In this document: positions 17,505 through 26,236 of the stretch, one piece after another
Numbering within the stretch: the stretch's first letter is position 1
How the letters are laid out: every line of letters begins with the position of its first letter
Assembly (NCBI GenBank): GCA_963708725.1
Contig: CAVPTL010000014.1
Location: 434,001-498,000, forward strand
Reading direction: 5' to 3'
DNA length: 64,000 nt
Source of the DNA: CAVPTL01 sp963708725
Lineage (GTDB): Bacteria; Actinomycetota; Thermoleophilia; Gaiellales; JAICJC01
Notes under the pieces: generated by a model
What the model was told of the DNA's origin: nothing
What the model saw: the letters and a program-made list of their open reading frames with translations, nothing else
Database searches by the model: none
Made by a program: the position numbers and the translations under genes

Positions 17505-19208
17505 ATGCTGGATGGCTCCAATGCTGCGGCGAGCCGACGTGCGATCGCCGCCCTGATCTGCGTGATCGTCGCCGTACTCGCGGCCGGCTGCGGTGGCGGC
17601 GGCGCGGCGTCGGCCGGCGGTTCGGACGGCATTCTCAAGGTCGGAAGCACCTACAACATCGACTCGCTCAACCCGTTTGTGGCCTACGACGCCCAGGCCT
17701 ACAACGCATTCACGATGGAGTATCCCCAGCTGGTGCAGTACGGACCGGGCCTGAAACTCGAAGGCGACTGGGCCAAGAGCTGGACACAGAGCTCCAACGG
17801 GTTGGTGTGGACATTCCACCTGATCCCGGGAGGCAAGTGGTCAGATGGCAAGCCGCTGACCGCAAGTGATGCGGTGTGGACGATCGAGACCGAGCTCAAG
17901 TACAAGGACGGCGCCGCCTCATTCCTGGCCGGCACCCTGCTCGGGATCTCCAAGGCCGAAGCCCCCGACCCCAACACGCTCGTGATCACCTACAGCAAGC
18001 CGATTGCAGGGGTGCTCGCCAACCTCGAGCAGGTGTACTTCCTGCCCGAGCACGTGTGGGGCAAGTACACGGGCAACAACGGCCACGATCTGAAGTCGTA
18101 CTTCCCCGAGCAGCATCTCCCAACCGTCTCGGGCGGCGCGTATCAGATCACCCAGTTCGACAAGACCGGCACCACCGTGTTCAAGCCCAACCCGTACTTC
18201 TACGGACCCAAGTCGCACGCCGCCGCGGTGGCGATGACCTACTACACGAACCCGACCTCGATGATCGCCGACTTCCAGCGCGGCAACCTCGACTTCATCG
18301 ACCAGGTGCCCTACACCGTCGCCAACACGCTCAAGAACACCAAGGGTGCGTCTGTGGTGAGCGAGCCCGGCAGCGAGGTCACCAACCTCGGATTCAACTC
18401 GAACCCGAAGAAGCCACAAAACCGCGAGCTCTTGAACACCACGCTCAAGAAGGCGTTCGAATACGCGATTCCACGTCAGCAGTTGATCAATGTGGTGTTC
18501 GGTGGCGAGGCCGTGCCATGGGCAAACCTGATGTCGGCATGGTCGGGGCCTTCCGGCTTCCTCAACCCCGCCGTCAAGCCGCTGCCCTACGACGTGGCGA
18601 AGGCCAACCAGATACTCGACGCGCTCGGGTACAAGAAGCAGTCGAACGGCATCCGGGAAGTCCCGGCCACCACCGGTCAGTACGCCCAGGCCGCCCACGA
18701 GATGAACTACAACGTGATCGTCCCCGACGATCTCGACTTCTCCGGCGATCGCCAGTTCCAGATCCTGGAGACGGCGTTTGGCAAGATCGGGGTCAAGATC
18801 AACGAGATCCCGGGCGGTGACGTCAGCGCCGCATACACCCTGATCACCAACGCCGGCTACAAGTACACCAAGGCCGACATGTTCACCTGGTACTGGCATC
18901 CCTACATCGACCCCAACTTCAACCTCTCGGTGGTCACCAAGGCCCAGTGGGGCAACAACAGCGACACCGGGATGGACGACCCCAAGTACGACGCCTGGTA
19001 CAAGCAGGAGCAGGTGACGGTCGATCCGAAGGCGCGCCAGAAGCTGGTGTGGAAGATGGAGGCCTACCTCGCCGATCAGATGCGGCCGTACATCCAGCTG
19101 GTCAACACGAACCTGATCACCGCCCATGACGAGGCGTGGACCGGCTTCTACCCGCAGTTGTGGTCGTACTGCAAGTGCTACTACACCTCGCCGCACCCCA
19201 CCTCGTAG
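17505..19208 (+). CDS. ABC transporter substrate-binding lipoprotein, family 5 (peptide/nickel type), orphan
   Basis: A 567-residue extracellular binding lipoprotein. The signal peptide ends in a lipobox (VLAAGC), so it is anchored through Cys. ILKVGSTYNIDSLNPF and WTFHLIPGGKWSDGKPLTASDAVWTI are hallmarks of SBP family 5 (DppA/OppA/NikA). Near the C-terminus PYIDPNFNLSVVTKAQWGNNSDTGMDDPKYD matches the family's final lobe. No permease or ATPase genes adjoin it, unlike the second family-5 binding protein at 24.5-26.1 kb. It may therefore serve a transporter encoded elsewhere. The ligand is unknown. Confidence 0.9.
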   Translation: MLDGSNAAASRRAIAALICVIVAVLAAGCGGGGAASAGGSDGILKVGSTYNIDSLNPFVAYDAQAYNAFTMEYPQLVQYGPGLKLEGDWAKSWTQSSNGLVWTFHLIPGGKWSDGKPLTASDAVWTIETELKYKDGAASFLAGTLLGISKAEAPDPNTLVITYSKPIAGVLANLEQVYFLPEHVWGKYTGNNGHDLKSYFPEQHLPTVSGGAYQITQFDKTGTTVFKPNPYFYGPKSHAAAVAMTYYTNPTSMIADFQRGNLDFIDQVPYTVANTLKNTKGASVVSEPGSEVTNLGFNSNPKKPQNRELLNTTLKKAFEYAIPRQQLINVVFGGEAVPWANLMSAWSGPSGFLNPAVKPLPYDVAKANQILDALGYKKQSNGIREVPATTGQYAQAAHEMNYNVIVPDDLDFSGDRQFQILETAFGKIGVKINEIPGGDVSAAYTLITNAGYKYTKADMFTWYWHPYIDPNFNLSVVTKAQWGNNSDTGMDDPKYDAWYKQEQVTVDPKARQKLVWKMEAYLADQMRPYIQLVNTNLITAHDEAWTGFYPQLWSYCKCYYTSPHPTS

Positions 19209-19282
19209 CCGCGGCGCCTTGATGAAGATCTGGGAGACCTGGGTGGTGTTGGCGGTCCCGGTGGTTTCCACCCCTGCGTCAT

Positions 19283-19302
19283 AGGTGACTACATGGTCAC
19301 CT
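19283..19302. promoter_or_regulatory. palindrome upstream of the AlkZ-like gene, possible operator
   Basis: AGGTGAC (19283-19289), six bases, then GTCACCT (19296-19302). The 7-bp arms are perfect. It ends 21 bases before the ATG, where a regulator would block transcription. A short hairpin GGTGG-TTT-CCACC (19260-19272) just upstream may be part of the end of the preceding gene. Confidence 0.4.
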
Positions 19303-19323
19303 GTAAACGTGGGCTAGCTTGCC

Positions 19324-20442
19324 ATGGCGATGCCGCTCAGCCGCCGTGATCTCAACCGCACACTGCTCGAGCGACAGTTGCTCTTGCAGCGGTCGTCGCG
19401 CTCCGTACCCGAGGTCATCGAGCACCTCGTCGGGATGCAGTCACAAACTCCGGTGTCGCCGTACATCGCCCTGTGGGCACGCCTCGCTGACTTTCGGCCG
19501 CAGCAGCTCGGCGAGCTGATCGAGAGCCGGCAGGCGGTGCGGATCGCGCTGCAACGCTCGACCATCCACCTGGTCTCGAGTGCCGACTGCCTCGCACTGC
19601 GACCGGTGCTGCAGCGCGTGATCGAGCGATCGCTGAGCGCCAACTTCCGGCGCGGGCTGGAAGGCGTCGATCCCCGGCAGCTGGAGGCGGCCGGCCGCGC
19701 ATTTGTGGACTCGCAGCCGCGCACCTTCGCCGAGCTCGGATCGCTGCTCGCGGAGTCCTGGCCGGGTCACGACCCCCGGGCGCTTGCGATGGGGGTGCGG
19801 GCCTCGGTGGCATTGGTCCAGGTGCCGCCGCGGGGGGTTTGGGGCAAGTCGGGTGCGGCCAGACACACCTCCGCCGAAGCGTGGCTCGGGCGCCCACTCG
19901 CCACGGAAACCGCAGAAGACGATCTGGTGCTCCGATACCTCCGCGCGTTTGGGCCGGCGTCGCTCAAGGACATTCAGGTGTGGTCGGGACTGACCCGCCT
20001 ACGAGCGGTGATCGACCGTCTGCGACCCAGCCTGCGGTCATTCACCGACGAGCACGGCGTCGAGCTTTTGGACGTCCCCGACGCGCCCCTGGGCGATCCC
20101 GATCGTGCGGCGCCGGTGCGACTCTTGCCCGACTACGACAACCTGCTGCTGTCACACGCCGACCGCTCTCGCGTGATCGCCGCCGAGCACCGACCACTGA
20201 TCTTCTCGGGCAATGGGGTCTACCCGACCGTGCTCGTCGACGGGTTTGCGGCCGCGCGGTGGAGGCTCACTCGCGAGGGCGACACGGCCACGATCACCAT
20301 CGAGCCGTTCACGCGGCTTCGCGCCGCCGACCGATCTGCGGTTGAGGAGGAGTCAACGCAGCTGCTGGCGCGAACCGACCCCGAGGCCTCGCGTCACCGG
20401 GTCGTGTTCAGCGACGGAGAAACCCGAGCACAGCGGCCTTGA
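19324..20442 (+). CDS. winged-helix DNA-binding protein, AlkZ/YcaQ-like DNA glycosylase family (HTH_42)
   Basis: A 372-residue member of the HTH_42 superfamily that includes AlkZ and YcaQ, bacterial glycosylases that unhook interstrand crosslinks or remove bulky alkylated bases. The catalytic QxQ motif is present as HLVGMQSQTPVSPYIAL (residues about 36-52). A TIHLVSSADC segment and C-terminal LLPDYDNLLLSHADRSRVI with GNGVYPTVLVDGFAAARW are also typical. The N-terminal region is the winged-helix part. The 3' end overlaps the convergent DUF1707 gene by 35 bases. No biosynthetic cluster adjoins it, so general DNA repair is more likely than self-resistance. Confidence 0.85.
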   Translation: MAMPLSRRDLNRTLLERQLLLQRSSRSVPEVIEHLVGMQSQTPVSPYIALWARLADFRPQQLGELIESRQAVRIALQRSTIHLVSSADCLALRPVLQRVIERSLSANFRRGLEGVDPRQLEAAGRAFVDSQPRTFAELGSLLAESWPGHDPRALAMGVRASVALVQVPPRGVWGKSGAARHTSAEAWLGRPLATETAEDDLVLRYLRAFGPASLKDIQVWSGLTRLRAVIDRLRPSLRSFTDEHGVELLDVPDAPLGDPDRAAPVRLLPDYDNLLLSHADRSRVIAAEHRPLIFSGNGVYPTVLVDGFAAARWRLTREGDTATITIEPFTRLRAADRSAVEEESTQLLARTDPEASRHRVVFSDGETRAQRP

Positions 20443-21001
20443 GCGCGTCGCGGCGGCGCGGCTGGGTGCGCACGCGCACGGTGCCAAACCCGCCGCGAGT
20501 GCGGAGCCGCACGATCGGTGCTCCCGGGGCCGTTACGCCGTCCACGCGCAGCTCATGGGTGGCGGAGAAGCCTCCGGCGTCGAGCTCGACCACCGCGCCC
20601 TCGGGAACCAGCACCGTGGTGGTGCCGAACCAGCTCGTGACCTCGAGGTCGATCACCGGGCCGTGCAGCACCGCCTCGCGCAGGTCGATGTCGATCGTGC
20701 CACACACACTGACGTAGCGATTGCGTTCAGCCGGCAGCCAGCGGCCGCCCCGGGTCAGGTGAGAGCACACGGCCCATTCGCGCCGATCGGCGACATACAG
20801 GGCGTTTGCGTCGGCGCTGGGAAGATCGCGGATCAGCACCGCCAGCTCCTCCCGGGTCCGCGCCCGGTGCGCCAGTTCCGCCCGCTCGGCCAGCTCTTCG
20901 AGCGTCAGACACCCGTTCACCGAGGCATCGCTCAACCGCCCGACGGTGTGCTCACGGTCGGCATCCGTGGCGCGTATGGCCGGCCGCGGCTGATTGTCCA
21001 T
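20408..21001 (-). CDS. DUF1707 (SHOCT-like) protein with C-terminal LiaF-like domain
   Basis: A 197-residue protein typical of actinobacteria. The N-terminal DUF1707 motif reads IRATDADREHTVGRLSDASVNGCLTLEELAERAELAHRARTREELAVLIRDLP. The C-terminal half (VSVCGTIDIDLREAVLHGPVIDLEVTSWFGTTTVLVPEG) is the beta-helical LiaF/DUF2154-like region found in cell-envelope stress proteins. It has no membrane helix, so it is probably cytoplasmic or peripheral. It diverges from the DUF2630 gene with an 82-base gap. Confidence 0.85.
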   Translation of the reverse strand: MDNQPRPAIRATDADREHTVGRLSDASVNGCLTLEELAERAELAHRARTREELAVLIRDLPSADANALYVADRREWAVCSHLTRGGRWLPAERNRYVSVCGTIDIDLREAVLHGPVIDLEVTSWFGTTTVLVPEGAVVELDAGGFSATHELRVDGVTAPGAPIVRLRTRGGFGTVRVRTQPRRRDALKAAVLGFLRR

Positions 21002-21083
21002 GCCAAAAGCCTACCGCCACTGTTTTGACTACTGTGGGGTTGGGCACTCAGGTATGAACGCCGAACGGTCGGAGGTGACCGGA

Positions 21084-21326
21084 ATGGACGACACCGAAAT
21101 TCTCGCGAGAATCAACGAGCTGGTGAACGAGGAAAACCTGTTGTGGGAGCACGAGAGCCACGGCAGCCCAACCGAAGACGACAAGAAGCGGCTCGAGGAG
21201 GTCAAGGTGCAGCTCGACCGCGCGTGGGATCTCCTGCGCCAACGGCGCGCCCGGGAAGAGTTTGGCCTCGATCCGGACTCAGCGACCGAGCGCAGCGAGG
21301 GAGTCGTCGAGCACTACCAGCAGTAG
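21084..21326 (+). CDS. DUF2630 family small protein
   Basis: An 80-residue, highly charged helical protein. The sequence MDDTEILARINELVNEE, the helix KKRLEEVKVQLDRAWDLLRQRRAREEFG and the ending EGVVEHYQQ match the DUF2630 pattern common in actinobacteria. A strong ribosome site GGAGGTGA (21071-21078) sits 5 bases before the ATG and fixes the start; the open frame begins 90 bases earlier. The function is unknown. Confidence 0.88.
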   Translation: MDDTEILARINELVNEENLLWEHESHGSPTEDDKKRLEEVKVQLDRAWDLLRQRRAREEFGLDPDSATERSEGVVEHYQQ

Positions 21327-21344
21327 TGCGCGACCGGGCAGGGC

Positions 21345-22229
21345 TCACCGTCCGGCTAACCACCTGAAGATCGGCCCATCGTCGAGCGCGTGCCCGCGAT
21401 CAGGCACGACGTGGAGCTCGGACGCGTCGATGTGCGCGGCCATGTACCGCGCGTGTTCAGCCGGCACAAGCACGTCCATCGCACCCGCCCAGACGGAGAC
21501 GGGCGTGGTGATCGCGCCGAGTTCGAAGCCCCAGGGTGCCACGAACGCGAGGCCATCGTCGACCCATCCGTCACCCGAGACAGCAAGCGCCTCGGTGAGC
21601 GCCCGCGCGAGTATCCCGCGAGCTTCGGGAGTTCCGTAGTACGCCTCCCGATCAGGCGCCGGGAGACCGTCAGCCCACTCATCCATCACAGCCATGCCGG
21701 CGGACCGGGTTTCGGCAACGAACTCGTCCACATACGCTTGCATGGCGTCACGGCCGCGGAGGGCGACATCGAACTCGACGACACTGAGTTCGTGGAGGCC
21801 GTCGTAGAAGTCGAGGCCGGGGGCGTCATACGGGCCGATCCCGACGACGCACGCCGTGCGCGTGACCCGGTCACCCAGGAGTGCCGCGCAGGCGAGCGAA
21901 TGTGGACCGCCGCCCGACACGCCGTAGACCCCAAATCGGTCGACACCGAGTGCGTCCGCGACGGCAGCCGTGTCGGCCGCGGCCGCCGCGATGTCGCGGC
22001 CTGGTAGGGGCGTGGATCGCCCGTACCCGGCGCGATCGAACATGATCAGGTCAACGCCGATCTCCTCCAGCATCGCGACCGATCCAGGGAGGTCGAGGCG
22101 GCACATCGGAGTGCCATGATGGGCGATCACCGGCGCACCGCCCGTCGGCCCGAAACGGGCGACGGCGACCGTGCGACCGTCGGCAACCTCGATGCGCGTG
22201 TCCTCACGTGGCTCCGGAAGAGCGGTCAT
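21345..22229 (-). CDS. alpha/beta-hydrolase (last gene of the IclR-linked operon)
   Basis: A 294-residue alpha/beta-hydrolase. The oxyanion region is IAHHGTPMCR, the nucleophile elbow YGVSGGGPHS, the acid AGAMDVLVP and the His PDRGHALDDG, so the triad looks complete. The ATG overlaps the Rieske ferredoxin stop (ATGA), placing it last in a five-gene minus-strand operon (binding protein, IclR regulator, amidohydrolase, Rieske, hydrolase). It probably hydrolyses an ester or a ring-cleavage product of the compound the island degrades; the substrate is unknown. The frame upstream of 22229 is a shadow of the Rieske gene. Confidence 0.88.
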   Translation of the reverse strand: MTALPEPREDTRIEVADGRTVAVARFGPTGGAPVIAHHGTPMCRLDLPGSVAMLEEIGVDLIMFDRAGYGRSTPLPGRDIAAAAADTAAVADALGVDRFGVYGVSGGGPHSLACAALLGDRVTRTACVVGIGPYDAPGLDFYDGLHELSVVEFDVALRGRDAMQAYVDEFVAETRSAGMAVMDEWADGLPAPDREAYYGTPEARGILARALTEALAVSGDGWVDDGLAFVAPWGFELGAITTPVSVWAGAMDVLVPAEHARYMAAHIDASELHVVPDRGHALDDGPIFRWLAGR

Positions 22230-22624
22230 CCGGCATCCTCCAGGGTCTTCGGTGAATCCAGCGACACAACCAGGTCGTCTCCATCTCGCCGCACCGCGTA
22301 GCGGCGAACCCGCATCTGCCCATCCACCGGGCACTTGCCGGAGGCAATGTCGAAATCCCACTTGTGCCACGGGCAGCGGATCAGCGCACCCTCCTCCCCC
22401 AGTTCGAGCGTTCCGTCGGCTGTCAGCTGAATGTCGGTGACGATCTCGCCGGCCGAGCACAACGGTGCGCCGCGATGGGGGCACCGGTCGGCCAGCGCGT
22501 GGACCTCGTCCCCGACACGGATCAGCCCGATACGGTGATGGCGAATCTCGACCAGCAGGATCTGCCCCGGCGCCGGCACGTCGCTCGCGGCGACGTGCAA
22601 CTCGCGAAGCCCGTTGTCACTCAT
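22226..22624 (-). CDS. Rieske [2Fe-2S] ferredoxin
   Basis: A 132-residue soluble Rieske protein. Both cluster-binding boxes are present: CPHRGAPLC (Cys48, His50) and CPWHKWDF (Cys84, His87). There is no signal or membrane anchor, so it is a cytoplasmic electron carrier. Such proteins normally feed Rieske oxygenases or hydroxylases. No oxygenase alpha subunit or reductase is found in this operon or elsewhere in the window, so its partner must be elsewhere or it has a different client. ATGA overlaps join it to the amidohydrolase upstream and the hydrolase downstream. Confidence 0.93.
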   Translation of the reverse strand: MSDNGLRELHVAASDVPAPGQILLVEIRHHRIGLIRVGDEVHALADRCPHRGAPLCSAGEIVTDIQLTADGTLELGEEGALIRCPWHKWDFDIASGKCPVDGQMRVRRYAVRRDGDDLVVSLDSPKTLEDAG

Positions 22625-23709
22625 GCGGCCACCGGGGACGAGAGCCGAAAGAGCTTGGCGGCGTTCTCGTATGCCACCGCGTCACGGACGTCCTCGGGGA
22701 GGACCCGAAGCGTGTGGGTCGGCTCGTCGAAGTCCCAGTGGGGGTAGTCACTTGCGAACATCATCGTCTCGGCGGGTCGCAGGTTCTTGATCACGGGCCA
22801 CAGCGCCTCGTCGTCAGCGGGCGTCTCGAGTGGCTGGGTGGTGAATCGCACCGACTCCCACACGTACTCCGACGGCAGCTTGCGGCAATACGGCACCTCT
22901 GTCCGACAGGCTTTCCAGTCGGCATCGAGCCGCCACAGATACCCGACGAACGGCACTACGCCACCCTCGATCATGACCATCTTTGAGCCCGGAAACCGTT
23001 CAAACACCCCCGACAGCAGCGCCGAGGTGAAATGCCCGTACATGCCCGAGCCGCACAGCACGTGGTACTCCGCGTAGGTGTCAGGGTGGCCGGCCGACGT
23101 GAGTGGTGGACTGATGCCCACGCCGTCGAAGTGGGTGTGGACGGCGACCGGAAACCCACACTCGGCGGCTGCCTTCCAGATCGGGTCGTAGATCACGTTG
23201 CCGTACGGAACCCGCGCGCCGCCAGGCAGAAACACGCCCACCCAACGGTCATCACCGGCGTGGCGGCGAATCTCAGCCGCCGCGGCCTCCGGATGCTGAG
23301 CGGCGACGACGATCAGCCCGCGCAGCCGGGCGTCCTCCTGCAGCCACCTCTCCAGCAACCAGTCGTTGTAGGCGGTGGCCAGCTTGGCGCCGAGAATGCC
23401 GTTGGGGATGATCGAGAAGGCGGCGGCCTCGTCGGCGGTGAGGATTCCATAGGTGACGTCATACGGATCGAGCAGCAAACGCTGGACGGTGCCGAGTGTC
23501 TGTCCTGGAATCTGCTTGCCCTGGGTGACCTGGTCAGGGTTGTAGGCGTCCTTGCGCAGCCAGCCAGAGGGGTGATACCACGGGTAGCTCGGCATGCCGA
23601 GGCCGTTCGTGCCTGAGTGCTGGACGAGCTCCCGGGTGGGCCCGTCGAGGTACGGAAGCAGGTCGAGCAGACTGTCGTACCCAACGTGGACGTCACAGTC
23701 GATCAGCAT
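22621..23709 (-). CDS. amidohydrolase family 2 (ACMSD/decarboxylase-like TIM barrel)
   Basis: About 362 residues of the amidohydrolase_2 (PF04909-type) family, whose members include ACMSD and resorcylate decarboxylases as well as hydrolases. It opens MLIDCDVHVG, then carries PVAVHTHFDGVG and the metal-binding end FASDYPHWDFDEPT. ATG at 23709 is preferred because AAGGGGG lies 7 bases upstream; the frame also allows ATG at 23736, which would overlap the IclR stop codon (ATGA). As part of the IclR-linked operon it probably performs decarboxylation or C-N hydrolysis on an imported compound. Confidence 0.87.
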   Translation of the reverse strand: MLIDCDVHVGYDSLLDLLPYLDGPTRELVQHSGTNGLGMPSYPWYHPSGWLRKDAYNPDQVTQGKQIPGQTLGTVQRLLLDPYDVTYGILTADEAAAFSIIPNGILGAKLATAYNDWLLERWLQEDARLRGLIVVAAQHPEAAAAEIRRHAGDDRWVGVFLPGGARVPYGNVIYDPIWKAAAECGFPVAVHTHFDGVGISPPLTSAGHPDTYAEYHVLCGSGMYGHFTSALLSGVFERFPGSKMVMIEGGVVPFVGYLWRLDADWKACRTEVPYCRKLPSEYVWESVRFTTQPLETPADDEALWPVIKNLRPAETMMFASDYPHWDFDEPTHTLRVLPEDVRDAVAYENAAKLFRLSSPVAA

Positions 23710-23732
23710 CTTTGACCCCCTTGCGATTGCAT

Positions 23733-24503
23733 TCATCGGTTCAGCTCCAGGGCCGCCTCGAGCTCGGCTGCGGCGTCGAGGACGATTGGTGCGACATCGG
23801 GAAGACTGGCAGTGGTCAGACGCACGTCGGGACCGGTGATTGCGATGAAGGCCACCGGCCGCCCGTGGGAGTCGTGGGCAGCGGCCGAGATCCCATTGAC
23901 GCCGATCTCGTAGTCGCCGATCGACGTGGCGACCCCCGTCCGGCGCACCTCGTCAATCTCCGCGCGCACATCCCCCGGATCGGTCAATGTCAGCGTCGTG
24001 CGGGCGGCAATGGGGTGGCGCAGGAACAACCCGAGCTCGTGGTCGTCGAGCGACGCCAGGATCAGCTTCCCGACCGACGTGCAACTGAGCGGCAGCCGAG
24101 CGCCGATCCAGCGCACCGAAAGCGAGTACGAGCCGTCGACCTGGTCGATGATCTCGTACCCCCCGCCGTCCACCACGGCTACCGCGGCGGTCGCGTCGAC
24201 CTGCGAGCAGAGGCGTTCGAGGATCGGACGCGCGCGACGGGCGATCGAACCCCAGCGAGTCGCCGCCGCCATGCCGAACAGGCCGATGCCAACCTGATAG
24301 CGGTTGGTTTCGTCGCGCTCCAGGAGTCGGCACTGTTCGAGCGTGGCCAGCAAGCGCCAGGCGGTGCTGCGGTTGATCTCGGCCCGATCGGCCACCTCCA
24401 CCCCGGTCAGCGGCTGGGGGCTTCGCGCGATCACCTCGAGCAAACGGATTCCCCGGTCCAATGCCTGGATCGGCGGGGGCACACTTGTGGACGACGGGGC
24501 CAC
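23733..24503 (-). CDS. IclR-family transcriptional regulator
   Basis: A 256-residue IclR-type regulator. The N-terminal winged helix reads IQALDRGIRLLEVIARSPQPLTGVEVADRAEINRSTAWRLLATLEQ. The C-terminal effector domain includes LSCTSVGKLILASL and GDYEIGVNGISAAAHDSHGRPVAFIAITGP. IclR proteins usually respond to a small organic acid or aromatic and control adjacent catabolic genes. It begins with GTG 3 bases after the binding-protein stop codon, so it is made from the same transcript. The palindrome at 26172-26187 between the two divergent operons is the natural candidate binding site. Confidence 0.95.
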   Translation of the reverse strand: MAPSSTSVPPPIQALDRGIRLLEVIARSPQPLTGVEVADRAEINRSTAWRLLATLEQCRLLERDETNRYQVGIGLFGMAAATRWGSIARRARPILERLCSQVDATAAVAVVDGGGYEIIDQVDGSYSLSVRWIGARLPLSCTSVGKLILASLDDHELGLFLRHPIAARTTLTLTDPGDVRAEIDEVRRTGVATSIGDYEIGVNGISAAAHDSHGRPVAFIAITGPDVRLTTASLPDVAPIVLDAAAELEAALELNR

Positions 24504-24506
24504 CGG

Positions 24507-26147
24507 CTACGCGCTCCCGAATGCCTGGACGACAGGGAGCCCGTCTGGACGGACGGTCATCGTGACCGACTTGTCCGCGGCCCAGATGATGGAGGGCCAG
24601 GCGAGCCACACGGAGTTCGCGTTCTCGTCCCAGATCTTCTGCATTTCAATGTAGAGCTCGGTGCGCTTGTCATCGTCGAGTTCGGCCGCCGCCTGTTCGT
24701 TGAGGGCGTCGAACTGGTGGTTACTCCAGCTCATCCAGTTGTAGCCACCGGGGCCGATCTGGGCCGTGGTGAACCATTGCATCGACCAGAACGGGTCGGG
24801 GAATGACGCGAAGTCGAGGCCAAACAGCTGGAGCTTCTTGAGGGCCTCGGCGTTCGGTGCGTAGAACGTCGCGGCGTCCTGGACATCGATCGATACCTTG
24901 ATGCCGATATCGGCAAGGTTCGCCTGCACCAGCTCAGCGATGGTTTTGAAGTAGCTCGGCGAGTTGGATACGACCAGTGACAGATCGAGGCCCGAAACGC
25001 CCGCTCCCTGCATCAGCGCCTTCGCCGCGCCGACGTCGCGTTTGTACACCGGGGCGTCCTTCCAGTAGCCGATGCCCATCGTCGGCGGCAGAACAGCCGT
25101 TGCCCGAGGCGAGGCGCTGTCGTAGGCCACCTCGATGATCGCCGGAACGTCGATGGCAAGCCTGATGGCCTTACGCACGTCGATGTCGGAGAGCGACGGG
25201 TCGGTCACATTCATCCCGATCCAGTCATAACTGAGCGACGTGAACTTGGCGACATTCAGCGAGTCATCCGCGCTCAGTCGTTTCAGCTGTGAGCCCTCGA
25301 TCAGCGCGGCATTCAGATCACCGCTGCTCAGTCCCGCATCGACGAAGGTCGGATCGCCGTTGGCCGTGATCGTGATCTTGTCGTAGTCGGCCTGGACGAA
25401 GCCTTTGGAGGCACCGCTCCAGTTTGCGAACTTGGTCAGCACCACCTGGCGGTTGGGCGTAAACGACTGCACCTGATACGGGCCCGACCCGATTGGGTGG
25501 GCGCCGAACTGCTTGCCAAGGTGGAGCACCGCCTTCTTGGAGACGATCAGCCCCGACAGGGTGGGAAGCGTGGTGTGCATGAGTGGGGCAAAGGCGTTGT
25601 TCAGCACGATCGTGCCTTCGTACTTGCCTGCGATCTGCACTTCCTTGAGTTGCGGCGCCCAGTCGGCCACGTACGAGCTCTCGAGCACCGGCTTGGTCAT
25701 CCCGGCGATGCGCTCGAACGAGAACTTGACGTCATCCGTGGTGAGCTCGCCGTAGCCGCCCTGAAACTGCACGCCCTTTTTGAGCACGAAGTGAAAGCTC
25801 TTGCCGTCCGCCGATGGCTCGAACGTCTCGGCCAGCTGCTTGACGACGGTGTAGGTGCCGGGCTTGTACGTGATCAAGCCTTCGTACACGGCGCCATCGA
25901 CCATCAGATCGGTGTAGTACTGGGCGAAGGCGGGATCGAAGCTCGTGGGCGTGTCGGCGCCGATCGTGATCGCGCCGCCACCGGCCGACCCGCTGGAGGT
26001 CAGCGAGGTGTTGCCCCCGCATGCCGCGAGCAGGCTGGAAGAGCCGGTGAGCAGGGCGCCGAGGGCGGCGCCGCGCAGGACGAACTGGCGTCGATCGATC
26101 CCCGCGGGGTTCGGGACAGACGCGCGATCAACATCGCTTCGCTCCAT
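24507..26147 (-). CDS. ABC transporter substrate-binding lipoprotein, family 5, with Tat-type signal
   Basis: A 546-residue binding protein. The N-terminus has a twin-arginine-like motif (DRRQFVLRGAALGALL) followed by a lipobox (SLLAACGG), so export is by Tat with lipid anchoring. ITIGADTPTSFDPAFAQYYTDLMV, FHFVLKKGVQFQGGYGELTTDDVKFSFERI and the C-terminal LNEQAAAELDDDKRTELYIEMQKIWDENA mark SBP family 5. It opens the minus operon and diverges from the M24-like gene; the matching permeases and ATPases are in the plus operon (28279-32136). Together they make one complete importer split across a divergent promoter. Confidence 0.94.
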   Translation of the reverse strand: MERSDVDRASVPNPAGIDRRQFVLRGAALGALLTGSSSLLAACGGNTSLTSSGSAGGGAITIGADTPTSFDPAFAQYYTDLMVDGAVYEGLITYKPGTYTVVKQLAETFEPSADGKSFHFVLKKGVQFQGGYGELTTDDVKFSFERIAGMTKPVLESSYVADWAPQLKEVQIAGKYEGTIVLNNAFAPLMHTTLPTLSGLIVSKKAVLHLGKQFGAHPIGSGPYQVQSFTPNRQVVLTKFANWSGASKGFVQADYDKITITANGDPTFVDAGLSSGDLNAALIEGSQLKRLSADDSLNVAKFTSLSYDWIGMNVTDPSLSDIDVRKAIRLAIDVPAIIEVAYDSASPRATAVLPPTMGIGYWKDAPVYKRDVGAAKALMQGAGVSGLDLSLVVSNSPSYFKTIAELVQANLADIGIKVSIDVQDAATFYAPNAEALKKLQLFGLDFASFPDPFWSMQWFTTAQIGPGGYNWMSWSNHQFDALNEQAAAELDDDKRTELYIEMQKIWDENANSVWLAWPSIIWAADKSVTMTVRPDGLPVVQAFGSA

Positions 26148-26171
26148 CTCACACCTCTCTGGTTCGCATCG

Positions 26172-26187
26172 TGCAAAGAGATTTGCA
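26172..26187. promoter_or_regulatory. TGCAAA-GAGA-TTTGCA palindrome, candidate IclR operator
   Basis: Perfect 6-bp arms TGCAAA (26172-26177) and TTTGCA (26182-26187) around GAGA. It lies 24 bases upstream of the binding-protein ATG (minus) and 49 bases upstream of the M24-like GTG (plus), in the only shared promoter region of the two divergent operons. Confidence 0.5.
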
Positions 26188-26236
26188 TTATGTCATACTC
26201 CACCGGCACCTGAATTGCCAACGATGGGAGCAACGC

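Noticed and set aside
17919..19271. 450-codon minus-strand open frame across the binding protein gene
   Set aside because: It is a shadow of the family-5 binding protein, which has a lipobox and full family motifs on the other strand.
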